Shown piece after piece: positions 49,969 through 61,566 of a DNA stretch of 64,000 nt. The stretch comes from Rallus limicola. Lineage: Eukaryota > Chordata > Aves > Gruiformes > Rallidae. The notes under the pieces were generated by a model. That model made no database searches and was not told where the DNA came from. It saw only the letters and a list, made by a program, of their open reading frames with translations. Position numbers and translations under genes: made by a program. Every line of letters starts with the position of its first letter. Positions within the stretch are counted from its first letter, which is position 1. The stretch covers positions 40,326,761-40,390,760 of the forward strand of contig JAKCOZ010000003.1 of the NCBI GenBank assembly GCA_022605955.1. Reading direction: 5' to 3'.

Positions 49969-51040
49969 TGTGGTGCTTTGGCCCTGGCTAGAGGTCAAAT
50001 GCCCACCAAAGATGCTCTATCACTCCCCTTTTCATCTGGACAGGGGAGAAAATATATATTGAGAGGCTTAAGAGTTAAGATAAGGACAGGGAGAGATCAT
50101 TCCACAATCAATGTCAAGGGCAAAATGGGCTCAACGCAGAATAAAGGAAAGAAAACGCTCTAATTTATGGCACTGCACTGCACACACAGTGACACCAGGG
50201 TCAGGTAATGAGAAGTGCCACCAGATCTTAAAGCACCTTCCCCCCCACTCCTCCCTTCTTAGCAGACTGCACTTTAGTCAGGATTTTACTTCTTTCTTCC
50301 CCCCCCATCACAGCGGAGCAGGGGGGCAGGGAATAGGGGTTTTCAGTCCATTCCTCCCGGGTTGTTTTCCTTCTTAGCTGGAGGGGGCATTCCACACTCA
50401 GCCCCTTCCCCTGCGGCACTGTGGGGTTCCACCCAAGGGGGACAGTCCTCCACAATCTTCTCCAGCCTGAGTCCTTTCTATCAGGGAATCATCTCCTCAC
50501 CACATGCCTCAGCATGGCTCCCTTCCATGGCGTGCTGACCTTTGGGCCCAGACTGCTCCAGCCTGGTCCCCACAGAGGGAAACCTGCTGTGTCATGGGTC
50601 GGTCTCTCCACAGGCTGTAGATGTCTCTGCTCCCTGTCATTATCCATGGGCTGCGGGGGGACAGCCTGCTCCACCATGGTCTCCACGGGCTGCAGGGGAA
50701 TCTCTCTGGCACTTGAAGCACTTCACCACTTGTCCCTCCCCCAACCCCCACTCTACTTCTTACCTGGCCTTGGTGTCTGCACAGCTCCTTACATCTTCTC
50801 ACTCCCTTCTCTAGTGGCAAAATACAGTGACTTATGTGCCTTTTTCTCCTACATGTGTTTCCCAGAGGCGCTGTGACCATCACTGATTGGCTCAGCCTTG
50901 GTCAGCAGCAACTCTGGTCTTGAATCAGCTGATGTTTATTCTCTGGGGTCTGTAGAGAGCTTCTATCTGTTTCTTGCACAAGCCACCCCTGCAGCCCCTC
51001 CCCTTGTCCACCAGGACCCAGCTAATGCAAAACTGCTACA
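49969..51040 (-). mobile_element. Solo LTR, ERVL-like family A, minus strand
   Basis: Perfect 5-bp target duplication TACAT (49964-49968 and 51041-51045) around an element that starts TGTAGCAG on the minus strand. On the plus strand it begins TGTGGTGCTTTGGCCCTGGC and GGTCAAATGCCCACCAAAG. Landmarks match the 13.5, 24.0 and 60.9 kb copies in reverse. No internal viral sequence. Confidence 0.9.
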
Positions 51041-51293
51041 TACATATATTTACATTTTTACATAATACAGGTTTTCCCACAATTTTATTAGAAATGTCAA
51101 AGGCAGTGTATTGAACTACTGAAAGACAGTTTCTCCATATGTATTGTGTATGTGCATAATTCTGTAACATACAAACATTACCAATTTGTAAATAAAAGCC
51201 TTTTTGAACTCATCTGACTCTCACAATGTCTCAGTAAGTACTTACATTACTTTAGAGATCCTTTAAATACAAATGTATGTAAATATATTCTTA
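51041..51293. other. Intergenic sequence
   Basis: AT-rich; only the TACAT target copy is recognised. Confidence 0.5.
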
Positions 51294-51430
51294 TGCAAAG
51301 TAGGGAAGAAATGAAGACAAGAAGTACCTAATTTCTCTTCAGATGTTTCATCTTGGTTATTTCTGAATTCATCGTTTGTCTTGCAGCTGGGGTACACAGG
51401 AGGTGTGTTCACAGCAGCAGAGCTGAGGTA
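51294..51430 (-). pseudogene. LYRM7: Chimeric fragment: LYRM7 exon 3 joined to RING-pseudogene sequence
   Basis: 51294-51388 repeats LYRM7 exon 3 with part of intron 3 (original 41462-41564), including the stretch coding [13 protein letters not shown]. It has a 7-bp loss inside the exon that breaks the frame and changes at the donor. At GTCTTGCAGCT the similarity jumps to sequence from about 42911-42953 (GCAGCTGGGGTACACAGGA, then CACAGCAGCAGAG), which in the real locus lies 1.35 kb away. It is in the same orientation as LYRM7, 5 kb upstream of its promoter. Intronic flank shows a DNA-level duplication, not a retrocopy. Confidence 0.9.
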
Positions 51431-51761
51431 GTAGGGGACATCCCTGCCTTTCTCTCTTGGCATGACTTCAGACTTCAGTGCATGTCACCGAGGAGGTTTT
51501 CACATCCATCACACATATGGATGAGAAGCACTGTCATATTCAGGTACAGAAGCAACAGGAGAGTGGGAGTGTGGGGCAGAAAGGAAGCTGTGGGCTCAAA
51601 TGTCCCTGTGCAGAAAAAGACATGGCAAAAGCAAGATGTTACAGCTGTAAAGTATTGGTCAAAAGTGTGCTAGTTACTGCCAGAAGTTTATCCAAAGAAA
51701 GGTCACATGACATAGATGGGTGGGACATAGGTGGTATAGAATGGTGGATAATTCTGGATTA
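51431..51761. other. Unassigned sequence between chimera and LTR
   Basis: An open frame (51478-51816 plus) includes a Cys-rich stretch (GLKCPCAEKDMAKARCYSC). I recognise no family. It may belong with the duplicated block or with the following ERV. Confidence 0.4.
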
Positions 51762-52155
51762 TGTCCTGGGTTCACCCAGGATAGGGTTAATTTTCATGAA
51801 GAGCCAGGACATGTGACCCAAACTAGCCTAATGGGTTACTTCATACCATATGAAACCACACTTACATAAAAGAAGGCTAGTTGAGGAGGTGCAGCTCCTT
51901 ACAGCTGTGGGACAGTCTGAGGGTCCAGTTGGTCATTGGTTTGATAAATTGCCTTGTGTAATCACTTATTCTATATATTCTGTTACAAATACTGTTGTTA
52001 TTTCCCTTCCTCCCTTTGCTGTCCCTGCAAACTATCCTTATCCCCATCCACGAGGTTCGTCTTTGTCTCTACCTTCTTCTCCTCATCCCACTGGGGAAGG
52101 GGTGAGCTATCAGCTGCACTTGTGCTCAGCTGCTGTCTGGGGCTGAACAATGACA
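51762..52155 (+). mobile_element. Solo LTR, family B (TGTCCTGG type)
   Basis: It begins TGTCCTGGGTTCACCCAGGA and GGGTTAATTTTCATG, then GACCCAAACTAGCC and ACCATATGA. It ends GTGCTCAGCTGCTGTCTGGG-GCTGAACAATGACA. The layout matches the LTRs at 53993 and 62270. No exact target duplication (flanks GATTA and ATATG). Confidence 0.85.
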
Positions 52156-53106
52156 ATATGGATGGGTAGTTTATAAGCTGAACCATTGCTTTACAAAATC
52201 AACAAAGAAAATGGAAGAACTGAACACAATATAATATTCAAGATATAATTTTGTTTGTAATGAAAAATGCAGTAAGAGGGGCATTCCTTAGTGGAAAAAG
52301 TGTAATACACAAAAAATATATAGTTTACCAGATTGGTTGCAGCAATTGAGCAAAATCTGTACGTTTGTCTTACACTGTAATCTTGCTGCAGGCATTGCCA
52401 GTAAGTACTTGTCATTGCTTTTGACATCACAAGTATCTGCCTGTGGAAATGACAGACCTCATGATCAAAGTGTAATTGCAGTGTACTGCACAAAGAGTTC
52501 ACAATCTGCACCTCACCTACGTCAGCAACATTAATTTCTAAGGACAGAAAGACTTTGGAAGCTGAAGTTGTACAGGTGTCTGAGCACATGAATCAGAAAC
52601 AAAATAGAAGTTAAATAATATGTCCAAAGGGAAAATATTTCTCCCTGTTTCCATCAGATGTTTCAAATTTATAAGAGAACACTGACAATAATTAAAATCT
52701 TCAGAGATAAAAGTATATCACAGATAATATGAGTATTTCATATCTGACCTCCATCCCAAAGCACTTTATCCTACTTTGCAGATTTTGGATCTGAGCCTAA
52801 AAGTTGTGCTGCAGACCCAGTTTCTTTGTACTGGTATTCCATGTAAGCACAAAATCTGCCTGGAAACTGGTAGGTAGAGCTGACCTGGTGAAAGTAGGCT
52901 GCTACCCAGATATGTACTTACTTCTTCATGCAAAAGAATAAGAAACTCTTACCTGATGTCTTCTGGGCTTAAATCTGTTGGCTGGAAATGTTGCCATTCC
53001 AAGATGTTCACTACAGCCCTAGATGACTGTCACCATCCCATCATTTCTTCATGGGGAACAGTAAGGTAAACACTCCCATTCTTCTATGGAGTAGCTCAAA
53101 CTAGCA
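52156..53106. other. Intergenic sequence
   Basis: Nothing recognised. Confidence 0.4.
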
Positions 53107-53152
53107 ATCCATCCATCCATCCATCCATCCATCCATCCATCCATCCATCCAT
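53107..53152 (+). repeat. (ATCC)n microsatellite
   Basis: About 11 uninterrupted ATCC units; likely polymorphic. Confidence 0.95.
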
Positions 53153-53988
53153 CTTTCCCCTCACTTAATTATCATGCAAACAAAACTGCTCTATGTGAAG
53201 TGACTAATTACTCTGTCAGAGGGAAGGAAGAAAGAAGTTAATAATATCCCACCTCTTTGCAAACTGAATGCTTGCCCATCCATCCTATAAATGCAGTCTG
53301 CTAAAAGTTTGAACAGGTCTTTAGGTATCTGACCTATTGCAAAATGAGCTTTCTTCCCTTGATTGAAAAGCTGGTATCCAGATTAGCTAATTTAACAAAA
53401 CTCTACAGCAGTGTATGCTATTGAAATTTTAATACTCTGAAGGCTGGAGGAAAGCTTATGCTCACAATTTAGGCAATCAGACACCTTTTCAAACTGACTA
53501 ATGTGTCTCCTTTTCTGTAAAGCCCTAGTGAATTTCAAACTATTAAATGATATATATTTCTTAGCTTCCTATTCCATTCTTCACCACATCAGTACACAGA
53601 GTTGCTGCTGCTTTTGATGTCAAGCTTTGTGGTTTTGCGGTTTCTTTTCACGATGAGTGTGCGGGGCTCATTCTAGAGAGGAAATAAGCATTTGGTAGAG
53701 CACATTCCAGGACACTGCACAGGTAGATCAACAGTCATCCCCACAATCTCTGGGATTTTACAATAGGAGCAGAAAGTGGCCCACTGATGTCTGAAATTCC
53801 TTCTGGTCTGTTTACAAGTGGTTTGTGTTCTGGCTATTTGTGCTACCTGACTAACAGCTAAAATAAGCTAATAAGATTATGTGTCATTCATCTACTATTG
53901 TGGAACTATTCCATGTCCTGAAATGACAGGAGAAAGAAAGGCGTATAGACCAGGGTGGACTTCACCATGGGTGCTATCTCACAGGTGA
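53153..53988. other. Intergenic sequence
   Basis: Nothing recognised. Confidence 0.4.
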
Positions 53989-53992
53989 ACAG

Positions 53993-54341
53993 TGTCCTTG
54001 TTTTGGTGAGGACAGAGTTAATTTTCACAAGGTACCAGTATGTGTGAGCCAGTCTGGCCAAGGTGTTTTCCATACTGTGTGATGTCATGCTCTCCACAGG
54101 ATGGTTTGAGTGTGGTCTGGTTGGACATCAGGCAAGTAAAGTGCTTTGTGTTATCACCATTTCTGTGATCCTGTCACAAATCCTGTTGCTGTTGTTGTTC
54201 CCCTCCCTCTGTGCTGCCCCAGTAAACTGTCCTTATCCCAACCTGCAGTTGCTTTTGTTCATTTCTCCTCCATGGGGAGCAGGGCGGAAGAAGGGGGGAA
54301 GTGGCATGTGGTGCTCAGCTGCCGCCTGAGGCAGAACCACA
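53993..54341 (+). mobile_element. Solo LTR, family B (short)
   Basis: It runs from TGTCCTTGTTTTGGTGAGGA to GAGGCAGAACCACA with 4-bp flanking repeats ACAG (53989-53992 and 54342-54345). It shares GAGTTAATTTTCAC, TGATGTCATGCTC and the GTAAACTGTCCTTATCCCAA and GTGGTGCTCAGCTGCCGCC blocks with the 51.8 and 62.3 kb copies. Confidence 0.85.
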
Positions 54342-54789
54342 ACAGAATCTAATCAGACATAAAGGAAAAGCTATTATGAAATGCAAGATGTCTTTCAAGC
54401 ACTCTTCTGGTCATTTTTAGTTAGCTGAATGTCTGATAGGCATTTAGACTATGACATTTTAATATCTTTGATGTTATTATGATCAGTATATATTTATAAC
54501 TAATGCAGAAGATTAGAGATTACTTAATAGGTACCTGCCCATCATACCTAATGAATGTAGAAGTGACCACTTCCTACTACTACTAGTAACATTAATGACA
54601 CCAAAAACGTGCATTATTAATTTCCAGGCTTGTATAATAATTTTAATCCTTTGCACTAGCTATATTTTAATTGTCTGATTGTAATTTTTATAGTGCCTCT
54701 TAATTACCGACTACCAATAGAGTGTCAGCTGTGAGAGCTGGGTAACATTTAAACTGCACTTCTTCCAAGCCCAGGATTGGTGCATCCCT
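54342..54789. other. Intergenic sequence
   Basis: Nothing recognised. Confidence 0.4.
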
Positions 54790-56785
54790 TTGAATAAGAA
54801 ATCATGAAAGGGTGGCAAGAAGACCTGTGTGGATGAGCAGGGAGCTCATAGGTAAACTCAAAGGCAAGCAGAAGGTCTATGAATTGTGGAAAGAGGGTTG
54901 GAGCACTTGGGAAGAATATAGGAATGTTGTCAGGGCCTGCAGGGATGTGACTGGGAAGGTTAAAGCCCACCTGGAAACGAAACTGGCAAAGAACATAAAG
55001 GATAATAAAAAGGGGTTTTTTAGGTATATGAATAGTAAGAAGACGACTAGGGATAATGTAGGTCCTCTGCTGAATGAGGAGGGGTTCCTGGTAATGGGGC
55101 ATGCTGAGAAGGTGAAGATACTGAACACCTTCTTTGCTTCAGTCTTCACTTCAAAGACTCCCCCTCAGGGCTTCTGGACAGGAGAAGGAAGAAAGAGAGT
55201 TTGGGAAATGAAGAGCTTCCCTCTGGTTGAGGTGGGGGTTGTCCAAGAGTGTCTCAGAGGGATCAATGCACACAGATCCATGGGCCCAGATGGGATGCAT
55301 CCACGTGTGCTGAAGGAGGTGATTGCTGAGCCACTCTCTATCATCTTCAACAAGTCTTGGAGAACAGGAGAAGTGCCTGAGGACTGGAGGATAGCCAATG
55401 TCACTCTGGTCTTTAAAAAGGGCAAGAAGGAGGATCTGAGTAACTATAGGCCAGTCAGCCTCACCTCTGTCCCTGGAAAGGTGATGGAACAGCCTGTTCT
55501 GGCTGCCATCTCCAAGCAACTGGAAGAGAAGAAGGTCATGAGGAGTAGTCAGCATGGATTCACCAAGGAGAGATCGTACTCCACCAATCTCATAGCATTC
55601 TATGATCTCATCACCAGCTGGGTAGATGGAGGGAGAGCAGTGGATGTCATCTACCTCGACTTTAGCAAAGCTTTTGATACTGTCTCCCATGACATCCTGA
55701 TAGCAAAGCTGAGAGAGTATGGGATAGATGAGTGGACAGGGAGGTGTGTTGAGAACATGCTGTTGGTCTGAGTTCAGAGGGGGTTGATCAGTGTGGCTGG
55801 AGACCTGTTGAGTAGTGGTGTTCCCCAAGGGTCACTGTTGGGTCTGGTCTTGTTTAACATCATCATTGACGCCCTGGATGAGGGAATAGCATCCACCCTC
55901 AGCAAGTACCTGATGACACAAAGCTGGGAGGAGTGGCTGACACGCAGGAACACTGCGCTGCCATCCAGAGAGACCTGGACAGGCTGGAGAGCTGGGCAGG
56001 GAGAAACCAGATGAGGTTTAATAAGAGCAAGTGCAGAGTCTTGCACCTGGGAAGGAATAACCCCTTGTGTCAGTACAGGCTGGGGGATGGCCTGTTGGAG
56101 AGGACCTCTGCGGAGAAGGACCTGGGGGTCCTGGTGGGTGACAGGTCGTCCATGAGCCAGCAGTGTGCACTGGTGGCTAACAGGGCCAATGGGATCCTGG
56201 GTGCATCAGGAGGAGTGTGGCCAGCAGGTCAAAGGAGGTGATCCTCCCCCTCTACTCTGCCCTGGTCAGGCCCCACCTGGAGTATTGTGTCCAGTTCTGG
56301 GCTCCCTGGTACAGAACAGACAGGGATCTCCTGGAGAGAGTCCAGAGGAGGGCTTCAGGGATGATTAAGGGCTTGGAGCATCTCCACTGTGAGGAAAGGT
56401 TGAATGAACTGGGGATGTTCAGCCTTGAGAAAAGACAACTGAGAGGGGATCTGATTAATGTTTATAAATATCAGAAGTGTGGGTCAAAGGGGGAAACAGC
56501 CATCCTCTTTTCAGTGGTCTGTGGAGACAGGACAAGGAGCGATGGCCTCAAGTTGGAGCACTGGAATTTCTGCACCAACATGCAGAAGAACTTTTTCCCA
56601 GTGAGGGTGACAGAGCCCTGGGACAGGCTGCCCAGGCCATTTTGGAATCTCCTTCTCTGGAGATATTCCAGACCTGTCTGGACATCTACCTGTGTGATAT
56701 GTCCTAAGGAGACTGCTTTGTCAGGGGTGTTGGACTCGATGATCTCTGGAGGCTCCTTTCAACCTGTACAATTCTGTGAATCTTT
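54790..56785 (+). mobile_element. CR1 LINE, 2 kb, longest copy in the window
   Basis: It covers the middle of ORF2 through the 3' UTR (GGGGTGTTGGACTCGATGAT, then a final ATTCTGTGA). The 3' terminus is more worn than in the copies at 15 and 35 kb. It has a stop, a frameshift at the YADD box and another frameshift near 56200. Confidence 0.95.
54812..56707 (+). pseudogene. CR1 ORF2 pseudogene (linker and reverse transcriptase)
   Basis: The first frame (54812-55771, 319 codons) covers the region between endonuclease and RT ([15 protein letters not shown]) and the N-terminal [32 protein letters not shown], and palm motif A with its Asp in [20 protein letters not shown] at 55769-55771 ends it. The next frame gives [15 protein letters not shown] and TLSKY, then a one-base deletion near 55909 (AAGTACCTGATGAC) removes A-D-D from frame. 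Frame 55933-56241 carries on, and a second deletion near 56200 (CTGGGTGCATC for CTGGGGTGCATC) shifts to 56217-56873. No element activity is possible. Confidence 0.92.
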
Positions 56786-58557
56786 AATGACAGGTCAGAT
56801 CTGCAGTGATGGCTCAAGGCCAGGCAAAGTATCTTATATTGCCTGGAATGACAATGAGCACATCTTTAGGTAATTGAATGCTGCCAAATATGCCTAGAAG
56901 GCATGGTGCAGCATTATGCATAGCTACTGATCAGAACCTTAAAGCAGTACAATTTTTTGGCCATGGTATTATATCTCATGCATTGTAGAGAAAGGAGATT
57001 ATTTTGCTTGTGTTGATGGGGTTGCTTTGCTTATGGTACTGAAACTGAATAGAACAGAGTTAGCTTGGACAATAGCATAGTACTGGATGGGGCAATGCTC
57101 CAGGAATGACATGTCTAGAGTTACTACTCAATTGTCAGAATGGAAAAAGTAGATTTGGTTATTGAGAATTACTTCCCTTTGCATAGGTTAAGCTATTCCT
57201 TAATGGTTACTATGCAGAAGACTAAACAGACAAAAACACACATATTAAACACATGAAATTGATAAAACTACAGCAAAAATGTTACACAATCTTCTTTCTG
57301 TATGGTGTTATAGCACCAGAACTTGAATGCTTGTGTCTTTGAGACAGATTCTGAGAGGTGCTGAGCAGAAGCATATGCTCCTAAACCCAGAATGATTCAC
57401 ATATTAAAGAACATGCAATTTGGATTTTGATGCCAAACATCAAGGCCTTTATATGTTCCTGAGTGCTCAAGAACAGCTCTTTTCATCATTGAAATTTGAA
57501 CATTCAGAGTTGAAGGGTCATCATCTACTCCCATTACAACACTTTTAAAGTGTAATTCCAATTCCTTTCTGTCTAAGCAGATCTTCACTTTCTAAGCACA
57601 AGGCCCCTGAAATCTGTTTCTGAAAATCAGGCCCCTTTAGAACTGCCTAAAATATTTTATCTATAGGCAAAACTTCTTTGGCAGCTTAAAAGTGGAGTAA
57701 GAGCAGTTATAGGTGATGAAGAAGTAGAAAGATTCAAGTCAATATTTGTAAACCCTCACATACTTACACAAGGAAAGAGAAGGTGGACAATTGTAAATAC
57801 AAAAGCTTTAATTCATAATTACTCTAGCAAGTGCAGATTCCTGAGACAGAATGGCATATGCATACAACATGCAGTGAACCACTGCAGTACACAGAAACAA
57901 GAAACAGTTTCTTAGTGCAGTAAAACAGTGTGGATGGGAGATATAGTTTTGGCTATTCCTGGCAGCCCAGAAGAGAAGGTAGAGTGGTGACACCCAGGAC
58001 AAATAAGACTTGGAGACCCAGCCTCCAACTAAAGAAAGCTGGAATAGGCAGGATGAAAGCTCCCCTAGAAATATTAAGGGGTTCAGCTTCAAGGACAGTT
58101 ACAGAGACAAGACAGGCCAGCCAGTGTCCCATCACAGCTTACCATGCTGCTCTCTGAAGACCTACAGAGTTTTGCAGCCTTGCCTTGCAGGTTTCTTTAT
58201 CACACATCCAAAGATCAAAAAAAGGACACACCCAATTTTTTCACTTATGTTTTCTACCTCTCTGCTCCATGCAACTGCAGCTTCTCCCAAAGGAAGGTGC
58301 CACCAGTCTTCCAGTTCTAGCCCAGAAGAAAACAGGATTTGTACACCAACAGTTTGAGAGATGTGTTTGTGAATTTGTCATGGAGTAATGGCTGCTGACT
58401 GCTCTGAAGCCCATTCTGCTTTATATTCTGCTTTTAATATGCCACTGACTGCCTTGGTGCCACCAGTGGTCTGAGGACCATGTTAGTCACAATATCCTGT
58501 GATATTTTTCTAAGCAGGTATGAACCTGCTCAGAATCACTTATGAACCTGTCAGATT
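56786..58557. other. Intergenic sequence
   Basis: No supported feature on either strand. Confidence 0.4.
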
Positions 58558-58998
58558 GCTAAAAAAAACACACAGCTGTTGGCTCACTCCCCATTACACC
58601 TGCTCTGAGATGGGGGAGGGAATTGAAATGGAAAAGAAAAAGAAAACTGAAGGGTTGAGATAAAGGAAAAAAAATCCAAAATGACCAACAAAACAAGTGA
58701 TGAACAGCTGCTTCTCACCACCTAAAATCAATGCTCCACAAGACCCTGAGCTGCCACATCTCTCAGACCACTCCCCAATTGTATGCTGAGCATGATGTCA
58801 TATTGTGTGGAACATTCCTTTGGCCAGTTTGGGTCATCTGCCCCGTCTGTGTGCTCTCCCAGCTTTGCGTTAGCAGGGCAGTATGAGAAGCTGAAAAGTC
58901 CTTGATGGCTTAGCAGCAACTAAACCCATCAGTGTGTTATGAACATCATTCTCATCCTAAATCCAAAATACAGCACTATACCAGCTGAAACCAGGACA
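58558..58998 (-). mobile_element. LTR of a TGTCCTGGTTTCAGCTGG family, minus strand
   Basis: On the minus strand it starts TGTCCTGGTTTCAGCTGG, then ACACTGATGGGTTTAGTTGC, TTTTCAGCTTCTCATACTGC, CCCAAACTGGCCAAAGGAAT and ATATGACATCATGCTCAG, a familiar avian ERV LTR layout. The 3' part is truncated or diverged near 58558. Confidence 0.85.
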
Positions 58999-59079
58999 CC
59001 AGGGAATTCAGACTAGTCAGTTAGTCTTTAATGAACTTAACACCATTTTAATTACATATTTATATTTTATTTCTTTCCC
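58999..59079. other. Spacer between LTR pieces
   Basis: AT-rich, unassigned. Confidence 0.5.
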
Positions 59080-59262
59080 TTTGAGGAGGCATGGAGGTGC
59101 ATACACTCAGACTGTCCAGGAGCCATGAGGACCTATCCCTCCCCAACCAGCCCCTTTAAAGGGGCATGATGTCACATGATGTGGAAAACAGCCTGGGCCA
59201 GCTCAGCTCAACCGTGCTAGCTCCTTGGGGAAGTTAACTCTGTCCTGGATGGAAACAGGACA
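59080..59262 (-). mobile_element. LTR 5' part, family B, minus strand (truncated)
   Basis: Minus strand reads TGTCCTGTTTCCATCCAGGA, then AGGCTGTTTTCCACATCATG and CCTTTAAAGGGGCTGGTTGG, the 5' half of the LTR seen at 62270-62638. The 3' half is missing. Confidence 0.8.
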
Positions 59263-59285
59263 GTGACATAGTCCAGGAGATTGAT

Positions 59286-60001
59286 TGTGGTGGGTTGACC
59301 TTGGATAGAAGCCAGGTGCCCACCAAAGCCTCTCTATCACACTCTGTAACAAAAGGCTCATGGGTTAAGATAAGGGCAGGGAGAGATGATTCAGAAATTA
59401 AAGCTCAACTTTTCTCCCAAATTCTCTACGGCTCTCCCTACAAGGGGATGGGGAAATGGGATTGCAGTGAGTTCATCAGTCTTTGCTGCTCATTCCTTAT
59501 CAAGGGAGAACTTCTCACAGTCTTCCCCTGCTCCAGTGTGGAGTGCCTCCCAAGGGAGACAGCCCTTCAACAATTTCTCCAGCCTGGTCTAACATGAGGT
59601 CCCCCATGGGCTGCATGTAGAATCTCTACCTCCCATCAACCTCCATGGGCTGTGGGGTGACAGCCTGCTTCACCATGGTCTTCTCCATGGAGTGCAGGGG
59701 GAATCTTGCCTCTGGTGCCTGGAGCACCTTCTCCCCCTCCTTTACTGACCTTGATGCCTGCAAAGTTTCTTACATCTCTCTCCCTTCTCTGGCAGCAAAA
59801 GCTGTGGCTCCTATCTTATTTTCCTTAAATACGCTATTACACAGGTGCTTACCACCATTGCTGATTGTCTCAGCCATTGTCACTGGTGGGTCCATATTGG
59901 AGCTGGTTGGTATTGGCTCTGTCACACTTAGGGGAAGCTCGTAGAAGCTTCTTGCAGAAGCCACCCTGCAGTCCTGCCCCCTCTCCCCCCAACCCTTTAC
60001 A
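59286..60001 (-). mobile_element. Solo LTR, ERVL-like family A, minus strand (shortened)
   Basis: On the plus strand it begins TGTGGTGGGTTGACCTTGGA and GCCAGGTGCCCACCAAAGCC and ends CCAACCCTTTACA. Internal blocks (CCATGGGCTGTGGGGTGACA, CTTCACCATGGTC) are those of the family. Flanks TTGAT and ATGTC do not match, so a target duplication is not shown. At ~716 bp it is internally deleted compared with the 1.07-1.2 kb copies. Confidence 0.8.
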
Positions 60002-60926
60002 ATGTCAATTCAAAACACGGATCTACTGTGCCTAAAGCATTCCCAGGAGACAAAGGCTCTTTGCCCAAATGTTGCTGTGGCAGCTCTCATCTAAGTAGGA
60101 GGATGAGGAAAATTATCAGGAGGTTTGGCCATATGGGAATGACACTTCGAAATGCAGTGTTGAATTTTCTGTCTATTCCTGAATGTCCTTTACTAGAAAT
60201 CCCTATGGTGGCCTACTGGCAGAACCCGGTGTCCAGTCTACTCTGCAGTGCCTGTCAGTAAATATTTCTTAGTTTGTCTTTTACCACTGTCTCATTGGCA
60301 CCAGGTGCAATTTTCTTGTCATTTGAAGAATCTGGGGCAAAGAGAGCAAACATGTCTTTACTAGCAGCTTGAAACATACAAAATTAGGCACTGTTGCCCA
60401 AGTCAGCCTTCCCAATGACCATTCACATGCTAACACCATTTAAGGGTATGCCTGAAAATGCCAAAGGACTGAAAAGGTAATTTCCAACTTTTTTTTTCTT
60501 TTTTTTAAATTTTATTTCACCCTAGAGAGACAGCAGTGTACCCGAAACTCCAGCTTCCTTGGGAATTTTGCCATAAACAGGTCTTAGAAGACCTACAGGA
60601 GATTGAGAAGTGATAGGGTTGGGAATGACACTGTAAAAAGTTGGTACAGTATTTGAAACATAAATTGGCCACCTCTCAGCTATGCTGTAATGTGATGAAA
60701 AGGGAAGATAAATAAACAAAAATATAGCACAACGGGAGATGGAAAAAAAAATAAATACAGAGATCTGTCTCTAAACTCATGATCTGCATATATGTAACTA
60801 AGGTGTAGGCACAGAAAGGAAAGCCTCACTTAGCTGATAGTGTAATCTCATATTATCAACCTACTTCTGTCTGACCTGTTGGAGTAAGACACTTCTGACT
60901 CCTGATATTAGAACTTGCTAAATATG
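60002..60926. other. Intergenic sequence
   Basis: Nothing recognised. Confidence 0.4.
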
Positions 60927-61522
60927 TGTTGCAGTTTGGTGTAGCTGTGTTGTTGGGATGGCTTTTGCAAAGCAGCAGTTACAGTTTGTTGCAAGTTCCA
61001 GACAGTAAACTTCAGCCAATTCAAGGCCAAAGTCTGACTAATCACAGAAGGATTCATAGTGCCTCTGTGAATCACATATAGGAGAAAAAACCTCCTGGCT
61101 GGCGCACTATGCCACCGGAACGCAGAGTGGGAAGATGTGACCAGCTGCACCGATAGCCAAGGCCAGGCCCAGGAGGAGGAAGAGGGGAAAGGAATGTGGA
61201 AAGAAAGTTTTCCCTGCAGCTCATGGAGAAGACCATGGTGAAGCGGGTTGTCCCCTCGCAGCCCATGGATGAGGACGGGGAGCAGAGACATCTATGCCCT
61301 GTGAAGAGACTGATCCAGGCCTCAGCAGGTTTGCCGGGGGACTTGTGACTTTGCGGGGAGCCAGGCCGGGGGAGCCTGGGCCCAAATGTCAGACCCCTAT
61401 GGAAGGGAGTCCTGCTGAGAGGCCTGTGGTGAAGAGATGACTCCCCGATGGAGAGGACTCACGCTGCAGAAGTTCGTGGATAGAACTCTCGCATGGGTGG
61501 GACCCCACGGCACTGTAAGGGA

Positions 61523-61566
<44 letters not shown>

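Noticed and set aside
53107..53152. CRISPR-like or regulatory array
   Set aside because: It is a plain ATCC microsatellite without spacers; nothing in the window resembles a CRISPR array or any prokaryotic system.
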